Shown piece after piece: positions 7,757 to 14,937 of a stretch of DNA of 14,937 bases. This DNA comes from Fidelibacterota bacterium (GTDB taxonomy: Bacteria; Fidelibacterota; Marinisomatia; SCGC-AAA003-L08; GCA-002704045). The DNA is taken from positions 19,980 to 34,916 of the forward strand of contig PAFF01000070.1 in assembly GCA_002704045.1 (NCBI GenBank). Direction: 5' to 3'. A model generated the notes under the pieces. It had not been told where the DNA came from, searched no databases, and saw only the letters and a program-made list of their open reading frames with translations. The position numbers were made by a program, and so were the translations under genes. Position 1 is the stretch's first letter. Every line of letters begins with the position of its first letter.

Positions 7757-10420
7757 ATGTTTGGTAAGTCAATTAAATACATTTTAATTACAGTTTTGGT
7801 ATTTTCAATGACATTTAGTCTTGAAAAGTCTGCTGTTAAACATTCAAACAATTTAAAGTCTATAAACGGTGCTAATGTTGGAATTGTAAATCAGTCAACC
7901 AATAGCAATCAAAATAGTATAGATAGAGATCAAATTATATTGTACTCTGTGGATTTTGAGGGTGATCACGGCTGGGTAGGAGAAGCGGGTTGGGCATTGA
8001 CTCAGGATAATTTTAATTCAGAAACTACTAGTTGGAACTCTCCCAATGATGCCTCAACAGCTGGTGGTGTATGGAAGTTAGTTAGTCCTACAATTACAAT
8101 TCCAGAAGTTGGAGCCGATGATTTAGTACAGTTTGGTTTCCATATTTTTGCTGATATGCCAGATACTGATGGAAATGCTGATAATTATTTAGAAGACTAT
8201 TATAGTATTGCTATTATGGATCCATCTGCGTTAGCTTGGGGTTCGGATGGTGATGTTTGGTGGTGTGCTGATGAAGAGGTTGGAGGTTATTTAGATAGTT
8301 GGGTTCAATTTTTAGATTTGCCAGAAGTTTTTATCACTAATGGCATGACACTGTCTGCTGATATGCAATGGGGAATTGAAGATCCAGCTGGAGCAGTTGT
8401 TGCTGGTTCTTGTACAGATGGATGGGACGCTGCAAATGTAAGAATTTCAATTGATGGAGGAGCTACTTGGGATTTATTGACAGGTTCTTTACCTTATGAT
8501 TTTGATTGTGCATATGGTTTTATATGGAACGATGCTGAGTATGATACTGGTGGTGATTTAAATGATGTTGCAGCAGGTTGGGGTGGTCAATCTGATTGGC
8601 AAAACATTTCTTTTGATTTAAGTCAATATGCAGGTTCTAATGCTATTATAAGATTTGCTTTTGGTTCTGACCCAGCTTACTCAACTACAGATGATGCTAC
8701 TTTAACGGGTTTAAAAGTTGACAATATTTTAGTAAGTAATGGTCAAAGTGATGCTTATGCTTGTGATGGCGCATCTCTTTGTGACGCCATTCCTAATGGC
8801 GCTGTTTGGGTTGATCAATTTTATGATTATTGTGATGAGACAAGACCAGGTGGAATGGGATTTTGGGAAGAGTATATGCCAGGTTATCCATTTAATGGAA
8901 ATGTATTTTTAGATATTACTAATTTTGCTGGAGGAGATATTATAGTAAGATTTCAATCAAGATATGATGAAGATGATGATGGCGGCGCTGGATCTGGTCT
9001 ATTTATTGATGATTTTAAAGTTTATTTAGAAGCGCCAGCTGGTCCTGCTCCTATGGGTCTAACAGCTGAAGCTTTGGATGGACAAGTTGATTTGTCTTGG
9101 ATCGATATGAATGCCTCTGGAACAGATGATTTTATATATGATAATGATGCGATTACTGGAGGAATTCAGATGTCAACAACAGGCAGTACAGCCTGGGCAG
9201 GTCAAGAAATACCTTTGGTTGGACCATCTGTCATAAATACTATGTCAGTTAATTTAGGTCCTAATAATCCTGGAGTTTCTACTCAAATTGCTGTGTTTGG
9301 TATGTTTGGTTCTTTTTATGATAATGAGCCACTTTATACTCAAGATATTACCCTTCAAGATGGGTGGAATGAATTTGATGTTAATCTTGATATTAACAAT
9401 AGTTTTATAGTAGCTATGCAATTTACCAATGTAGATTCAACACAAGGTGGAGTCTATGGTCCTTTAGATGAGTCGGCTACGCCTTCTACTAATAGTAGAA
9501 TATTATTTCCAGGTGGTAGTTGGGATAATTGGGGTGATCAAGGAGTTGCTGATGGTGAGTGGGGTATTAGAGCTAATATTACTTATCAAGGAGCAAATGC
9601 CAATTACAATGTTTACAGAGATGGCAATCAAATTGCCAATGGATTATCAGTTAATTCGTTTTCTGATGATGGCTTAGAAAACAATATAACTTATTCTTAT
9701 CAATTAAGTGCTACATATTCATCTGGTGATGAAAGTGACCTTTCTGATGCAGTTGAGGCGACACCACAATCTAATACTGTATACGAATTGTCTTATGATG
9801 ATGGATCAGCTGAGGCTGGAGTAAATGCAGGATCTGGTGATTTTATGGCAGTTAAATTTACCACAAACGGTTCTGATCAAAATGTAGTTAGGGCAAAGTG
9901 GTACCAAATGGAAGAGGGCGGAGCATTTTATCTAAAAATATTTGAAGATAGTAATGGTGTTCCTGGTTCAGAAATTTTCAGTACAATTAGAACTGGTGGT
10001 GTTGTTGGTTGGAATGACTATAACTTATCAGATGAGGGACTGTTGTTATCAGGAGATTTCTTTTTAGGTGTCAAAGAATTTTCCTCTACAAGGCCATTTG
10101 GGTTAGATACGGGTTCTAATTCTGGTAATTCATATTTTAGTGCCGATGAAGTAACTTGGAGTGATATTTCAGGTTTGGGAGAAGCTGGTAACTTGATGCT
10201 TAGAGTTTCTCTTGATGCAGGCGAAGGGGGTGGCTCTGATGACTGTATAATTGGCGATGCTAATGGTGATTCAAATGTAGATGTTTTAGATATTGTTGTT
10301 ATAGTGAACTATATTTTAACAGGTGCAGATACTGATGAATGCGCTTCAGATACAAATGGAGATAGTAGCATCGATGTATTGGACATTGTGACCATAGTTA
10401 ATAGTATATTAGGAGGATAG
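7757..10420 (+). CDS. Secreted multidomain protein: lectin-like N-terminus, fibronectin-like and paired beta-sandwich domains, C-terminal dockerin
   Basis: This 887-residue protein has a signal peptide (MFGKSIKYILITVLVFSMTFS). Residues about 62-425 resemble the MAM-like/choice-of-anchor J regions of secreted bacterial proteins: it starts 'VDFEGDHGWVG' and contains 'IRFAFGSDP..LKVDNILVS' and 'IIVRFQSRYDEDDDGGAGSG' then 'LFIDDFKVY'. A fibronectin III-like domain starts near 430 ('GLTAEALDGQVDLSWID'), is interrupted by a beta-sandwich at 458-613, and resumes at 616-673 ('NYNVYRDGNQIANG'). A second copy of the sandwich lies at 676-820. A linker with C830 leads to a dockerin type I-like domain (833-887) with two loops, D834-N836-D838-N840-D842-D845 and D865-N867-D869-D873-D876, each followed by 'DIV..V...IL'. 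No catalytic motif was found, and no HExxH. It is translationally linked to the downstream protease, so it may be its partner, scaffold or adhesin. Confidence 0.8.
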   Translation: MFGKSIKYILITVLVFSMTFSLEKSAVKHSNNLKSINGANVGIVNQSTNSNQNSIDRDQIILYSVDFEGDHGWVGEAGWALTQDNFNSETTSWNSPNDASTAGGVWKLVSPTITIPEVGADDLVQFGFHIFADMPDTDGNADNYLEDYYSIAIMDPSALAWGSDGDVWWCADEEVGGYLDSWVQFLDLPEVFITNGMTLSADMQWGIEDPAGAVVAGSCTDGWDAANVRISIDGGATWDLLTGSLPYDFDCAYGFIWNDAEYDTGGDLNDVAAGWGGQSDWQNISFDLSQYAGSNAIIRFAFGSDPAYSTTDDATLTGLKVDNILVSNGQSDAYACDGASLCDAIPNGAVWVDQFYDYCDETRPGGMGFWEEYMPGYPFNGNVFLDITNFAGGDIIVRFQSRYDEDDDGGAGSGLFIDDFKVYLEAPAGPAPMGLTAEALDGQVDLSWIDMNASGTDDFIYDNDAITGGIQMSTTGSTAWAGQEIPLVGPSVINTMSVNLGPNNPGVSTQIAVFGMFGSFYDNEPLYTQDITLQDGWNEFDVNLDINNSFIVAMQFTNVDSTQGGVYGPLDESATPSTNSRILFPGGSWDNWGDQGVADGEWGIRANITYQGANANYNVYRDGNQIANGLSVNSFSDDGLENNITYSYQLSATYSSGDESDLSDAVEATPQSNTVYELSYDDGSAEAGVNAGSGDFMAVKFTTNGSDQNVVRAKWYQMEEGGAFYLKIFEDSNGVPGSEIFSTIRTGGVVGWNDYNLSDEGLLLSGDFFLGVKEFSSTRPFGLDTGSNSGNSYFSADEVTWSDISGLGEAGNLMLRVSLDAGEGGGSDDCIIGDANGDSNVDVLDIVVIVNYILTGADTDECASDTNGDSSIDVLDIVTIVNSILGG
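10253..10420 (+). other. Dockerin type I-like C-terminal domain of the 887-residue protein
   Basis: Residues 833-887 carry two copies of a calcium-loop-plus-helix unit with the spacing D-x-N-x-D-x-(N/S)-x-D-x-x-D, then a helix 'VLDIV(V/T)IVN(Y/S)IL'. The match to the dockerin loop pattern is clear. In cellulosomes dockerins bind cohesins; no cohesin is visible in this window. Confidence 0.8.
10411..10416 (+). promoter_or_regulatory. Ribosome binding site AGGAGG for the S8 protease, inside the upstream gene
   Basis: AGGAGG encodes the end of the preceding protein (L-G-G, then stop TAG at 10418-10420) and lies nine bases before GTG 10426. It decides the GTG start, which is followed directly by a good signal peptide. 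The arrangement suggests translational coupling of the two dockerin-tagged proteins. Confidence 0.75.
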
Positions 10421-10425
10421 TTTCT

Positions 10426-13400
10426 GTGTTATCTTCAATAAAGAAGAAAAATTATTCTTTAATCATTTTGGGGCTCTTTCTATGGGCCCCAATTTGCATT
10501 AAAGCTAATAATTTTGATAGTAATTATTATTATTCAAATCAATTTCTGTTTTGCTTAGATAAAAATGTAGAGCAATTAAAAATAAGTAGAGATAATGATG
10601 TGTTATATACAAATAACTTATCTCTAAATATTTTCATTCAAGGTTTTGATATAGATCATATTGAGGCTTGGTTGCCTAATTCGACAGAGAATGATCGCGA
10701 TGGTGATATATTTTTAAATAGAATATATAGGGCTTATATAAAATCAAATAGTCCATTATCTATACAGCAAATCACTCAAGAGTTAGGAAAGTTTGATTTT
10801 ATTCATTCTTATGAATATGAGAGAATTTATAAAACAAATTCGTTTATACCTAATGACCCCATGATTAATCAGCAATGTAGTTTAGGTGCAGTTAAGGCAT
10901 ATGACGCTTGGAGTTTATGGGATATTGAAAATGGAAATATGCCTGGTGATGAGAATGTGATTTTGGCATCCGTAGATTCTGGTGTGCAATGGGATCACCC
11001 TGATTTAGTAGATAATATTTGGCAAAATTTAGGTGAGGATGCTGATGGAGACGGAAAAACTATTGAGTATATAAATGATGAGTGGGTTCTTGATCCTGGT
11101 GATATAAATGGTGTTGATGATGATGGCAATACTTATACTGATGATTTGATTGGTTGGGATCCATCTGGTATTAGCGGTGGAGATGACAATGATCCAAATA
11201 CTCAAGTGCATTCACATGGTACTCACGTTGCTGGAACTTTAGCAGCAGCAACAAATAATGGTATAGGTGTGGCCTCTGCTGCATTCAATTCAAGCATTCT
11301 CCCTGTTAAATGTACTAGAGATAATAACAACGAAGAAACAATTAATGATGGTTATCCAGGCATTCAATACGCGGCTAAGGCAGGGTATTATTTAGGATGT
11401 CAGGGCTGTAATCCTGGTACTTCTGGAAATCCAGGTGATGAATCTCCAACCTTTGCAATTATTCAGAATAGTTGGGGTAATTATGGTTTTCCTAGTACCT
11501 ATGAGCAAACTGTAATTAACAATGCACATGAATTATATGGAGCAATTATACTTGCTTCGGCTGGGAACGATAATGAGGATTTAGATCTTAACGATCATTA
11601 TCCATCAGATTACGACAATGTGATTAATGTAGCTGCTGTTTCTTGTAATGGTAACAAGGCCTCTTTTTCAAATTATGGATCAGCTGTTGATTTAGCAGCT
11701 CCTGGAGTTGGAATTATGAGTACTGTAATTGATGGATATGAAAGTTATGATGGTACTTCAATGGCGGGTCCTAATGCAGCTAGTTGTATTGGTCTTTTAG
11801 CATCTTTCCATCCAGAAATGAATAATGATGAAATTATTGAAAGAATTTTAAATACTGCTGATGACTTTATTTATGATGGTATGAATGAAAATTATCAAGA
11901 TAATTTTGGCAATCGAGATTTGGGTCAAGGAATGGTTGATTGCTTTAAGGCTGTTGGTTTTGATATAATACCTAATTTATCATATTCTTTTCAGGATCTA
12001 ATTCCACTTGATGGTGATGGTGATAGTAATGTTAATCCCGGAGAATCAGCTGAGCTTGGTATTTATTTGTATAATGAAGAGGGGTGGACTGATGCAACCA
12101 ATGTGGTTGGGGTTCTATCATGTGATAATCCTGGAATTGATATAATAAATAATACATATAATTATGGTGATATCCCTGCAGGAGGCTTTGGTGAGCATTT
12201 TGAAAACTTGTTTAGGTTTTCAATTTCTGATGATATTCAGGTTGGAGATGTAGAATTTATTCTAAATATTACAGCGGACGGCCCAGGCAATTACTCTTTA
12301 GACAAAGACATTAAATTTCCTGTTTCAATCAATTTAAATCAACAAAATTGGCCTCAAGAGTTTAATCAGGTTCAATCTTCGCCATTAATTATGGATATTG
12401 ATATGGATGGAGATATTGAAATTGTTTTTGGTGATTATGATGGGTTTCTACATGTTATGAATTCATCGGGACAGGAGCTGCCAGGCTTTCCATTTGATAC
12501 TGGTGATGATATCTGGGGTTCTATAGCTTCAGCTGATATCAATTTGGATGGGTCTAACGAAATAGTTGTATGTTCAAAATCCAAGCACTTATATATTTTA
12601 GATATTTATGGCAACGTTATATTAGATTACAACGCTAATCAATTTTTAATGGGAACTCCATCGATTGGCAATATTGACTCAGATGATGAATTAGAGATTG
12701 TTTTTGGAGCATACACTAATTCTGGTGACGTATTTGCAATTAATTATGATGGATCAAATGTTGAAGGTTTTCCATATGATTTAAATGAAAAAATGCAAGG
12801 TGTAGCTTTGGCGGACATCAATAATGATGGATTAGATGAAATAGTGTTTTCAACTGAGTCTGAAAATTTTATAGGATTTATTAATTTTAATAATGGAAAT
12901 CCATATTCAACAATTTTATACGAAGGTTCAGATAAATTTAAATCCGATCCTTCCGTTTTAAAAATTGAGAGTAATTTTTATTTTATTTCAGGAAGTGACG
13001 GAAGTAAAATTTATTCTGTTGATTTGAATGGAGATATTGTTTTTGAATTTGAGACTGGTGCGCCAATTCAAACCTCTGTTGGATTTGGTTATGTAGATGA
13101 ACAAACAGTTGGTCTTTTCTTTGGTTCGCAGGATAATTTCATGTATGGGATTGATCAAAACGGATTTATATTGGATGGATGGCCGATTGATGTTGGAGGA
13201 AAAATTAATGTTACACCTGCAATATCAGATCTGGACGGCGATGGCCAGTTAGAAGTTGTTGCAGCTACAGATAATGGAATGATTGCTGCTTTTAATCTTG
13301 ATGGGTCAGTATTGCAAAATTTTCCTATTACAATTGGAAACTCGTTTATCGGTTCGCCTACAATTGTTGATATAGATTTAGATAATGATTTAGAAATATA

Positions 13401-13719
13401 TATTGGAACAACTGCATCGTTAGTTGGTTTAGATTACAAGCTTGAAGGTGATGTGATTGGATATTGGAATATGTATCACGGCAATTATAAAAGAACATCT
13501 TTTTATGAGTTTGATCCGAACATGAATTGTAGTTCACCTCAGCTTGGTGATATTAATTGTGACGGCGAGGTAGATGTATTAGATATTATGATGGTTGTAG
13601 ATTTTGTTCTCGATGTATCTTTTCCATTTGACTATCAGGCCTGGTCATCAGATCTTAATACTGATGCAAATATAAACATTTTTGATGTAATATCGATTGT
13701 GGTAATTATTTTAGATTAA
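10426..13719 (+). CDS. Secreted subtilisin-family (S8) serine protease with FG-GAP/VCBS-like propeller and C-terminal dockerin
   Basis: This 1097-residue protein begins at GTG with a signal peptide (hydrophobic 'LIILGLFLWAPICIKA'). A propeptide (about 30-137) precedes 'PNDPMINQQ', typical of the mature start. The S8 domain (about 140-506) has the full catalytic set: D184 in 'SVDSGVQWDHPDL', H264 in 'SHGTHVAGT', oxyanion N381 in 'SAGND' and nucleophile S445 in 'GTSMAGP'. An acidic 'NGVDDDGNTYTDD' loop between Asp and His, common in this subgroup, probably binds calcium. A CARDB-like beta domain (about 519-641) contains 'GDGDSNVNPGESAEL'. Residues about 651-1025 form an FG-GAP/VCBS-like propeller ending in 'YWNMYHGNYKRTSFY'. 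The dockerin-like tail has loops at D1042-D1053 and D1076-D1087. It should degrade protein outside the cell. Specificity is unknown. An unusual insertion with C325/C328 precedes the substrate-binding segment 'NSWG'. Confidence 0.92.
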   Translation: MLSSIKKKNYSLIILGLFLWAPICIKANNFDSNYYYSNQFLFCLDKNVEQLKISRDNDVLYTNNLSLNIFIQGFDIDHIEAWLPNSTENDRDGDIFLNRIYRAYIKSNSPLSIQQITQELGKFDFIHSYEYERIYKTNSFIPNDPMINQQCSLGAVKAYDAWSLWDIENGNMPGDENVILASVDSGVQWDHPDLVDNIWQNLGEDADGDGKTIEYINDEWVLDPGDINGVDDDGNTYTDDLIGWDPSGISGGDDNDPNTQVHSHGTHVAGTLAAATNNGIGVASAAFNSSILPVKCTRDNNNEETINDGYPGIQYAAKAGYYLGCQGCNPGTSGNPGDESPTFAIIQNSWGNYGFPSTYEQTVINNAHELYGAIILASAGNDNEDLDLNDHYPSDYDNVINVAAVSCNGNKASFSNYGSAVDLAAPGVGIMSTVIDGYESYDGTSMAGPNAASCIGLLASFHPEMNNDEIIERILNTADDFIYDGMNENYQDNFGNRDLGQGMVDCFKAVGFDIIPNLSYSFQDLIPLDGDGDSNVNPGESAELGIYLYNEEGWTDATNVVGVLSCDNPGIDIINNTYNYGDIPAGGFGEHFENLFRFSISDDIQVGDVEFILNITADGPGNYSLDKDIKFPVSINLNQQNWPQEFNQVQSSPLIMDIDMDGDIEIVFGDYDGFLHVMNSSGQELPGFPFDTGDDIWGSIASADINLDGSNEIVVCSKSKHLYILDIYGNVILDYNANQFLMGTPSIGNIDSDDELEIVFGAYTNSGDVFAINYDGSNVEGFPYDLNEKMQGVALADINNDGLDEIVFSTESENFIGFINFNNGNPYSTILYEGSDKFKSDPSVLKIESNFYFISGSDGSKIYSVDLNGDIVFEFETGAPIQTSVGFGYVDEQTVGLFFGSQDNFMYGIDQNGFILDGWPIDVGGKINVTPAISDLDGDGQLEVVAATDNGMIAAFNLDGSVLQNFPITIGNSFIGSPTIVDIDLDNDLEIYIGTTASLVGLDYKLEGDVIGYWNMYHGNYKRTSFYEFDPNMNCSSPQLGDINCDGEVDVLDIMMVVDFVLDVSFPFDYQAWSSDLNTDANINIFDVISIVVIILD
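12376..13500 (+). repeat. Eight-unit propeller repeat (46-47 residues per unit) within the protease
   Basis: Calcium-loop motifs of the form D-x-(D/N)-x-D-(G/D)-x-x-E-(I/V) start at D657, D704, D751, D797, D935 and D982, spaced 47, 47, 46, 138 and 47 residues apart. The 138-residue gap equals three units, so two blades (near 843 and 889) are present without the Asp loop; their remnants are 'PSVLKIESNFYFISG' and 'TSVGFGYVDEQTVGLFFGS'. Eight sequence units are therefore supported. The blade number of the folded propeller is inference. Confidence 0.65.
13549..13719 (+). other. Dockerin type I-like C-terminal domain of the S8 protease
   Basis: The first loop is D1042-N1044-D1046-E1048-D1050-D1053 with helix 'VLDIMMVVDFVL'. 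The second is D1076-N1078-D1080-N1082-N1084-D1087 with helix 'IFDVISIVVIIL'. The second loop has Asn in place of the Asp at the ninth position, a conservative departure. The domain ends the protein exactly, like the one in the gene before it. Confidence 0.75.
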
Positions 13720-13730
13720 TTTGGTACATT
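13718..13730 (+). repeat. Post-stop motif AATTTGGTACATT, copy 2
   Basis: This matches 7668-7680 at 12 of 13 positions (only the T/G at the seventh base differs) and overlaps the TAA stop of the protease. Both copies open the gap before a gene with a strong ribosome binding site. The function is unknown. Confidence 0.35.
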
Positions 13731-13738
13731 TCTTGATA

Positions 13739-13761
13739 CAAGTTATTACAAATAACACTTG
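13739..13761 (+). terminator. Weak candidate hairpin after the protease gene
   Basis: GTTATT (13742-13747) and AATAAC (13751-13756) are perfect inverted repeats around a three-base loop. CAA (13739-13741) and TTG (13759-13761) extend the stem past a two-base bulge. The stem is AT-rich, and the following sequence is only partly T-rich, so termination activity is uncertain. Confidence 0.25.
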
Positions 13762-13787
13762 GTTCTAGTTGTTTCTAATTAGTAATA

Positions 13788-13795
13788 TATTTTTG
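13788..13795 (+). promoter_or_regulatory. Candidate Bacteroidota-type -7 promoter element TATTTTTG
   Basis: TATTTTTG fits the TAnnTTTG -7 consensus described for Bacteroidota promoters. A TTG at 13769-13771, 16 bases upstream, is a possible -33 element. It sits 48 bases before the ATG at 13844, a plausible leader length. An eight-base AT-rich match can arise by chance. Confidence 0.3.
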
Positions 13796-13832
13796 TTTAT
13801 AATAATAAATTTTCATTAACCGTAATTAAAAA

Positions 13833-13839
13833 GGGAGGG
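13833..13839 (+). promoter_or_regulatory. Strong ribosome binding site GGGAGGG for the last gene
   Basis: GGGAGGG lies four bases before the ATG at 13844 and supports that start. It resembles the GGGAGG used at 7745-7750; both follow an intergenic gap rather than a tight gene junction. Confidence 0.7.
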
Positions 13840-13843
13840 AAAA

Positions 13844-14937
13844 ATGCGTAACGTATTTTTTTATTTATCTCTAACAATTTTATCATTTAATATGATCTTT
13901 TCTGCTGATAGATCTCTAGCGCCCATTAAGCAGGGTAAGTATAAAATGAATAAAATTGAACCAGAGACAGTTTATAATTCATCAAACAATTCACAGCACA
14001 GCGTATCCAGAGAAGATGGATATGATGGATTTGCAAGAGTTGATTCGTCTATGAATGGATACGGCTTATTGGTTGGATCGACATTGCCTCTTATCAAAGA
14101 CGATAATGGTTGGTTTGCAACTTACAGGCAATATTGTGGACCCACTTGTACAAGTGGTCAAATAGGTGCTGCATACTCTGGCAACGGTGAGATTTGGACA
14201 ACATATACAAATTTAAATCCGAGTGGACAAACTGGTTCTGGAGGAGATGGTGGTGTTGGAAGATATCCTAGTTCATTGGGTAACACCGAGTATCCTTTTG
14301 CATTCTGGAACGAATATACAGGTACTGGATCTCCCTCTTATGGTGGTAGACCTTTCTATGCTTTTGATGAATTTGGATGGGATGGTGGTTCCTTCTCTGA
14401 TGCTCAAGAAGTAGATTTGTTATGGAATGATGCAAAAGATTTATGGGTAGGTTCACCTGCTTTATCTTATGATAACGGTAATAGTATGTTTAATGTTGCT
14501 TATGCAGATTGGACAAGAGCTGATGTTTATGTATTTCACTCAGAGGCATATCAAGATGGGTATGTAATTTACGGTGAAGAAATGAAAGTTATTGATGAGA
14601 CTACGTATTTAGTTGGTGGCGATGATGAAGGAAGTTATACATCATCTCCTGTATTAGACGTGAATGAAAATGGAGAAGGATATTGTTCTGTAACAGCGTA
14701 TTGGTCTGGTGGCGATGTGGGTGCAAGTGAATATGGTAATTCTCATACAGCTATTTTTGCTGGGACTGATGATCATGGCGCTACATGGACAGGTGGTACA
14801 AATGGTGCTCCATACTATTATATTCCAGATAATGTTTATCAGCATATGATTGATACTGAAACATTTCCTTTAGAGTATTACGATGAAGAGTTCGATACAA
14901 CATACACCTGGACAGAGCTTTTTGCTTCTTATGATTA
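13844..14937 (+). CDS. Secreted protein with Asp-box-like motifs, probable sialidase-like beta-propeller (3' truncated by window)
   Basis: The frame is open from ATG 13844 to the right edge: 364 codons plus the two bases TA, so the stop is not seen. It starts with a signal peptide (MRNVFFYLSLTILSFNMIFSA). The stretch after it is polar (Asn/Ser-rich to about residue 58). Residues from about 65 on are rich in Gly, Tyr, Trp and Asp. 'TDDHGATW' (308-315) fits the Asp-box pattern S/T-x-D-x-G-x-T-W of sialidase/BNR propellers; 'SGNGEIW' (112-118) is a degenerate version. Segments such as 'SPALSYDNGN' and 'SPVLDVNENGEGY' look like successive blade starts. C98 and C102 ('CGPTC') could form a disulfide. 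No sialidase catalytic arginine triad can be assigned, so a binding or structural role is equally possible. The missing C-terminus probably carries a sorting or dockerin-like domain, by analogy with its neighbours. Confidence 0.75.
   Translation, partial: MRNVFFYLSLTILSFNMIFSADRSLAPIKQGKYKMNKIEPETVYNSSNNSQHSVSREDGYDGFARVDSSMNGYGLLVGSTLPLIKDDNGWFATYRQYCGPTCTSGQIGAAYSGNGEIWTTYTNLNPSGQTGSGGDGGVGRYPSSLGNTEYPFAFWNEYTGTGSPSYGGRPFYAFDEFGWDGGSFSDAQEVDLLWNDAKDLWVGSPALSYDNGNSMFNVAYADWTRADVYVFHSEAYQDGYVIYGEEMKVIDETTYLVGGDDEGSYTSSPVLDVNENGEGYCSVTAYWSGGDVGASEYGNSHTAIFAGTDDHGATWTGGTNGAPYYYIPDNVYQHMIDTETFPLEYYDEEFDTTYTWTELFASYD

Noticed and set aside
7757..10420. Possible M6 (immune inhibitor A-like) metalloprotease, because the N-terminal region resembles domains found in that family.
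   Set aside because: No HExxH zinc motif is present anywhere in the protein; only the accessory-type beta domains match.
14223..14845. Short frames on both strands within the last gene.
   Set aside because: They lie fully inside the long open frame from 13844, which has a signal peptide and a strong ribosome binding site.

Overview
The window is AT-rich and every gene reads on the + strand. It looks like part of the secreted and cell-surface gene set of a marine bacterium of the Fibrobacterota-Chlorobiota-Bacteroidota (FCB) superphylum. Three signs point there: a TonB-dependent outer-membrane receptor, a protein with a type IX secretion (T9SS)-like C-terminal domain, and a PorV/PorQ-family barrel. 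Dockerin-like C-termini on other secreted proteins and many acidic Asp/Asn/Gly/Trp repeats suggest the Marinimicrobia (SAR406)-type part of that group. This placement is inference from protein style; no phylogenetic marker is present.

Layout. Positions 1-7666 hold a tight three-gene unit: the 3' part of a TonB-dependent receptor gene (5' end outside the window), a 1478-residue secreted protein with a T9SS type A-like C-terminus, and a PorV/PorQ-like barrel. Gaps are 9 and 4 bases. A 90-base gap follows. Positions 7757-13719 hold a two-gene unit: an 887-residue multidomain secreted protein and an 1097-residue subtilisin-family (S8) protease. Both end in a dockerin type I-like domain, and the protease's ribosome binding site lies inside the last codons of its partner. 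After a 124-base gap, a third unit begins at 13844: a secreted protein with Asp-box-like motifs, probably a sialidase-like beta-propeller, cut off by the right edge. No RNA gene, insertion sequence, CRISPR array or phage gene was seen.

How the genes may work together (inference). In T9SS systems PorV escorts cargo carrying the C-terminal signal, so the 1478-residue protein is a natural client of the adjacent PorV-like barrel and may sit on the surface beside the TonB receptor. The protease and its partner carry a different C-terminal module, so two surface-targeting or assembly tags appear side by side. The combination suggests capture and breakdown of extracellular protein or other polymer, but no substrate can be read from the sequence.

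The most noteworthy structure is: exact 34-residue tandem repeats with paired cysteines in a surface loop of the TonB receptor; a duplicated beta-sandwich domain, one copy inserted inside a fibronectin-like domain; a very regular 46-47-residue propeller repeat in the protease with two units lacking the calcium loop; and the paired dockerin tags.
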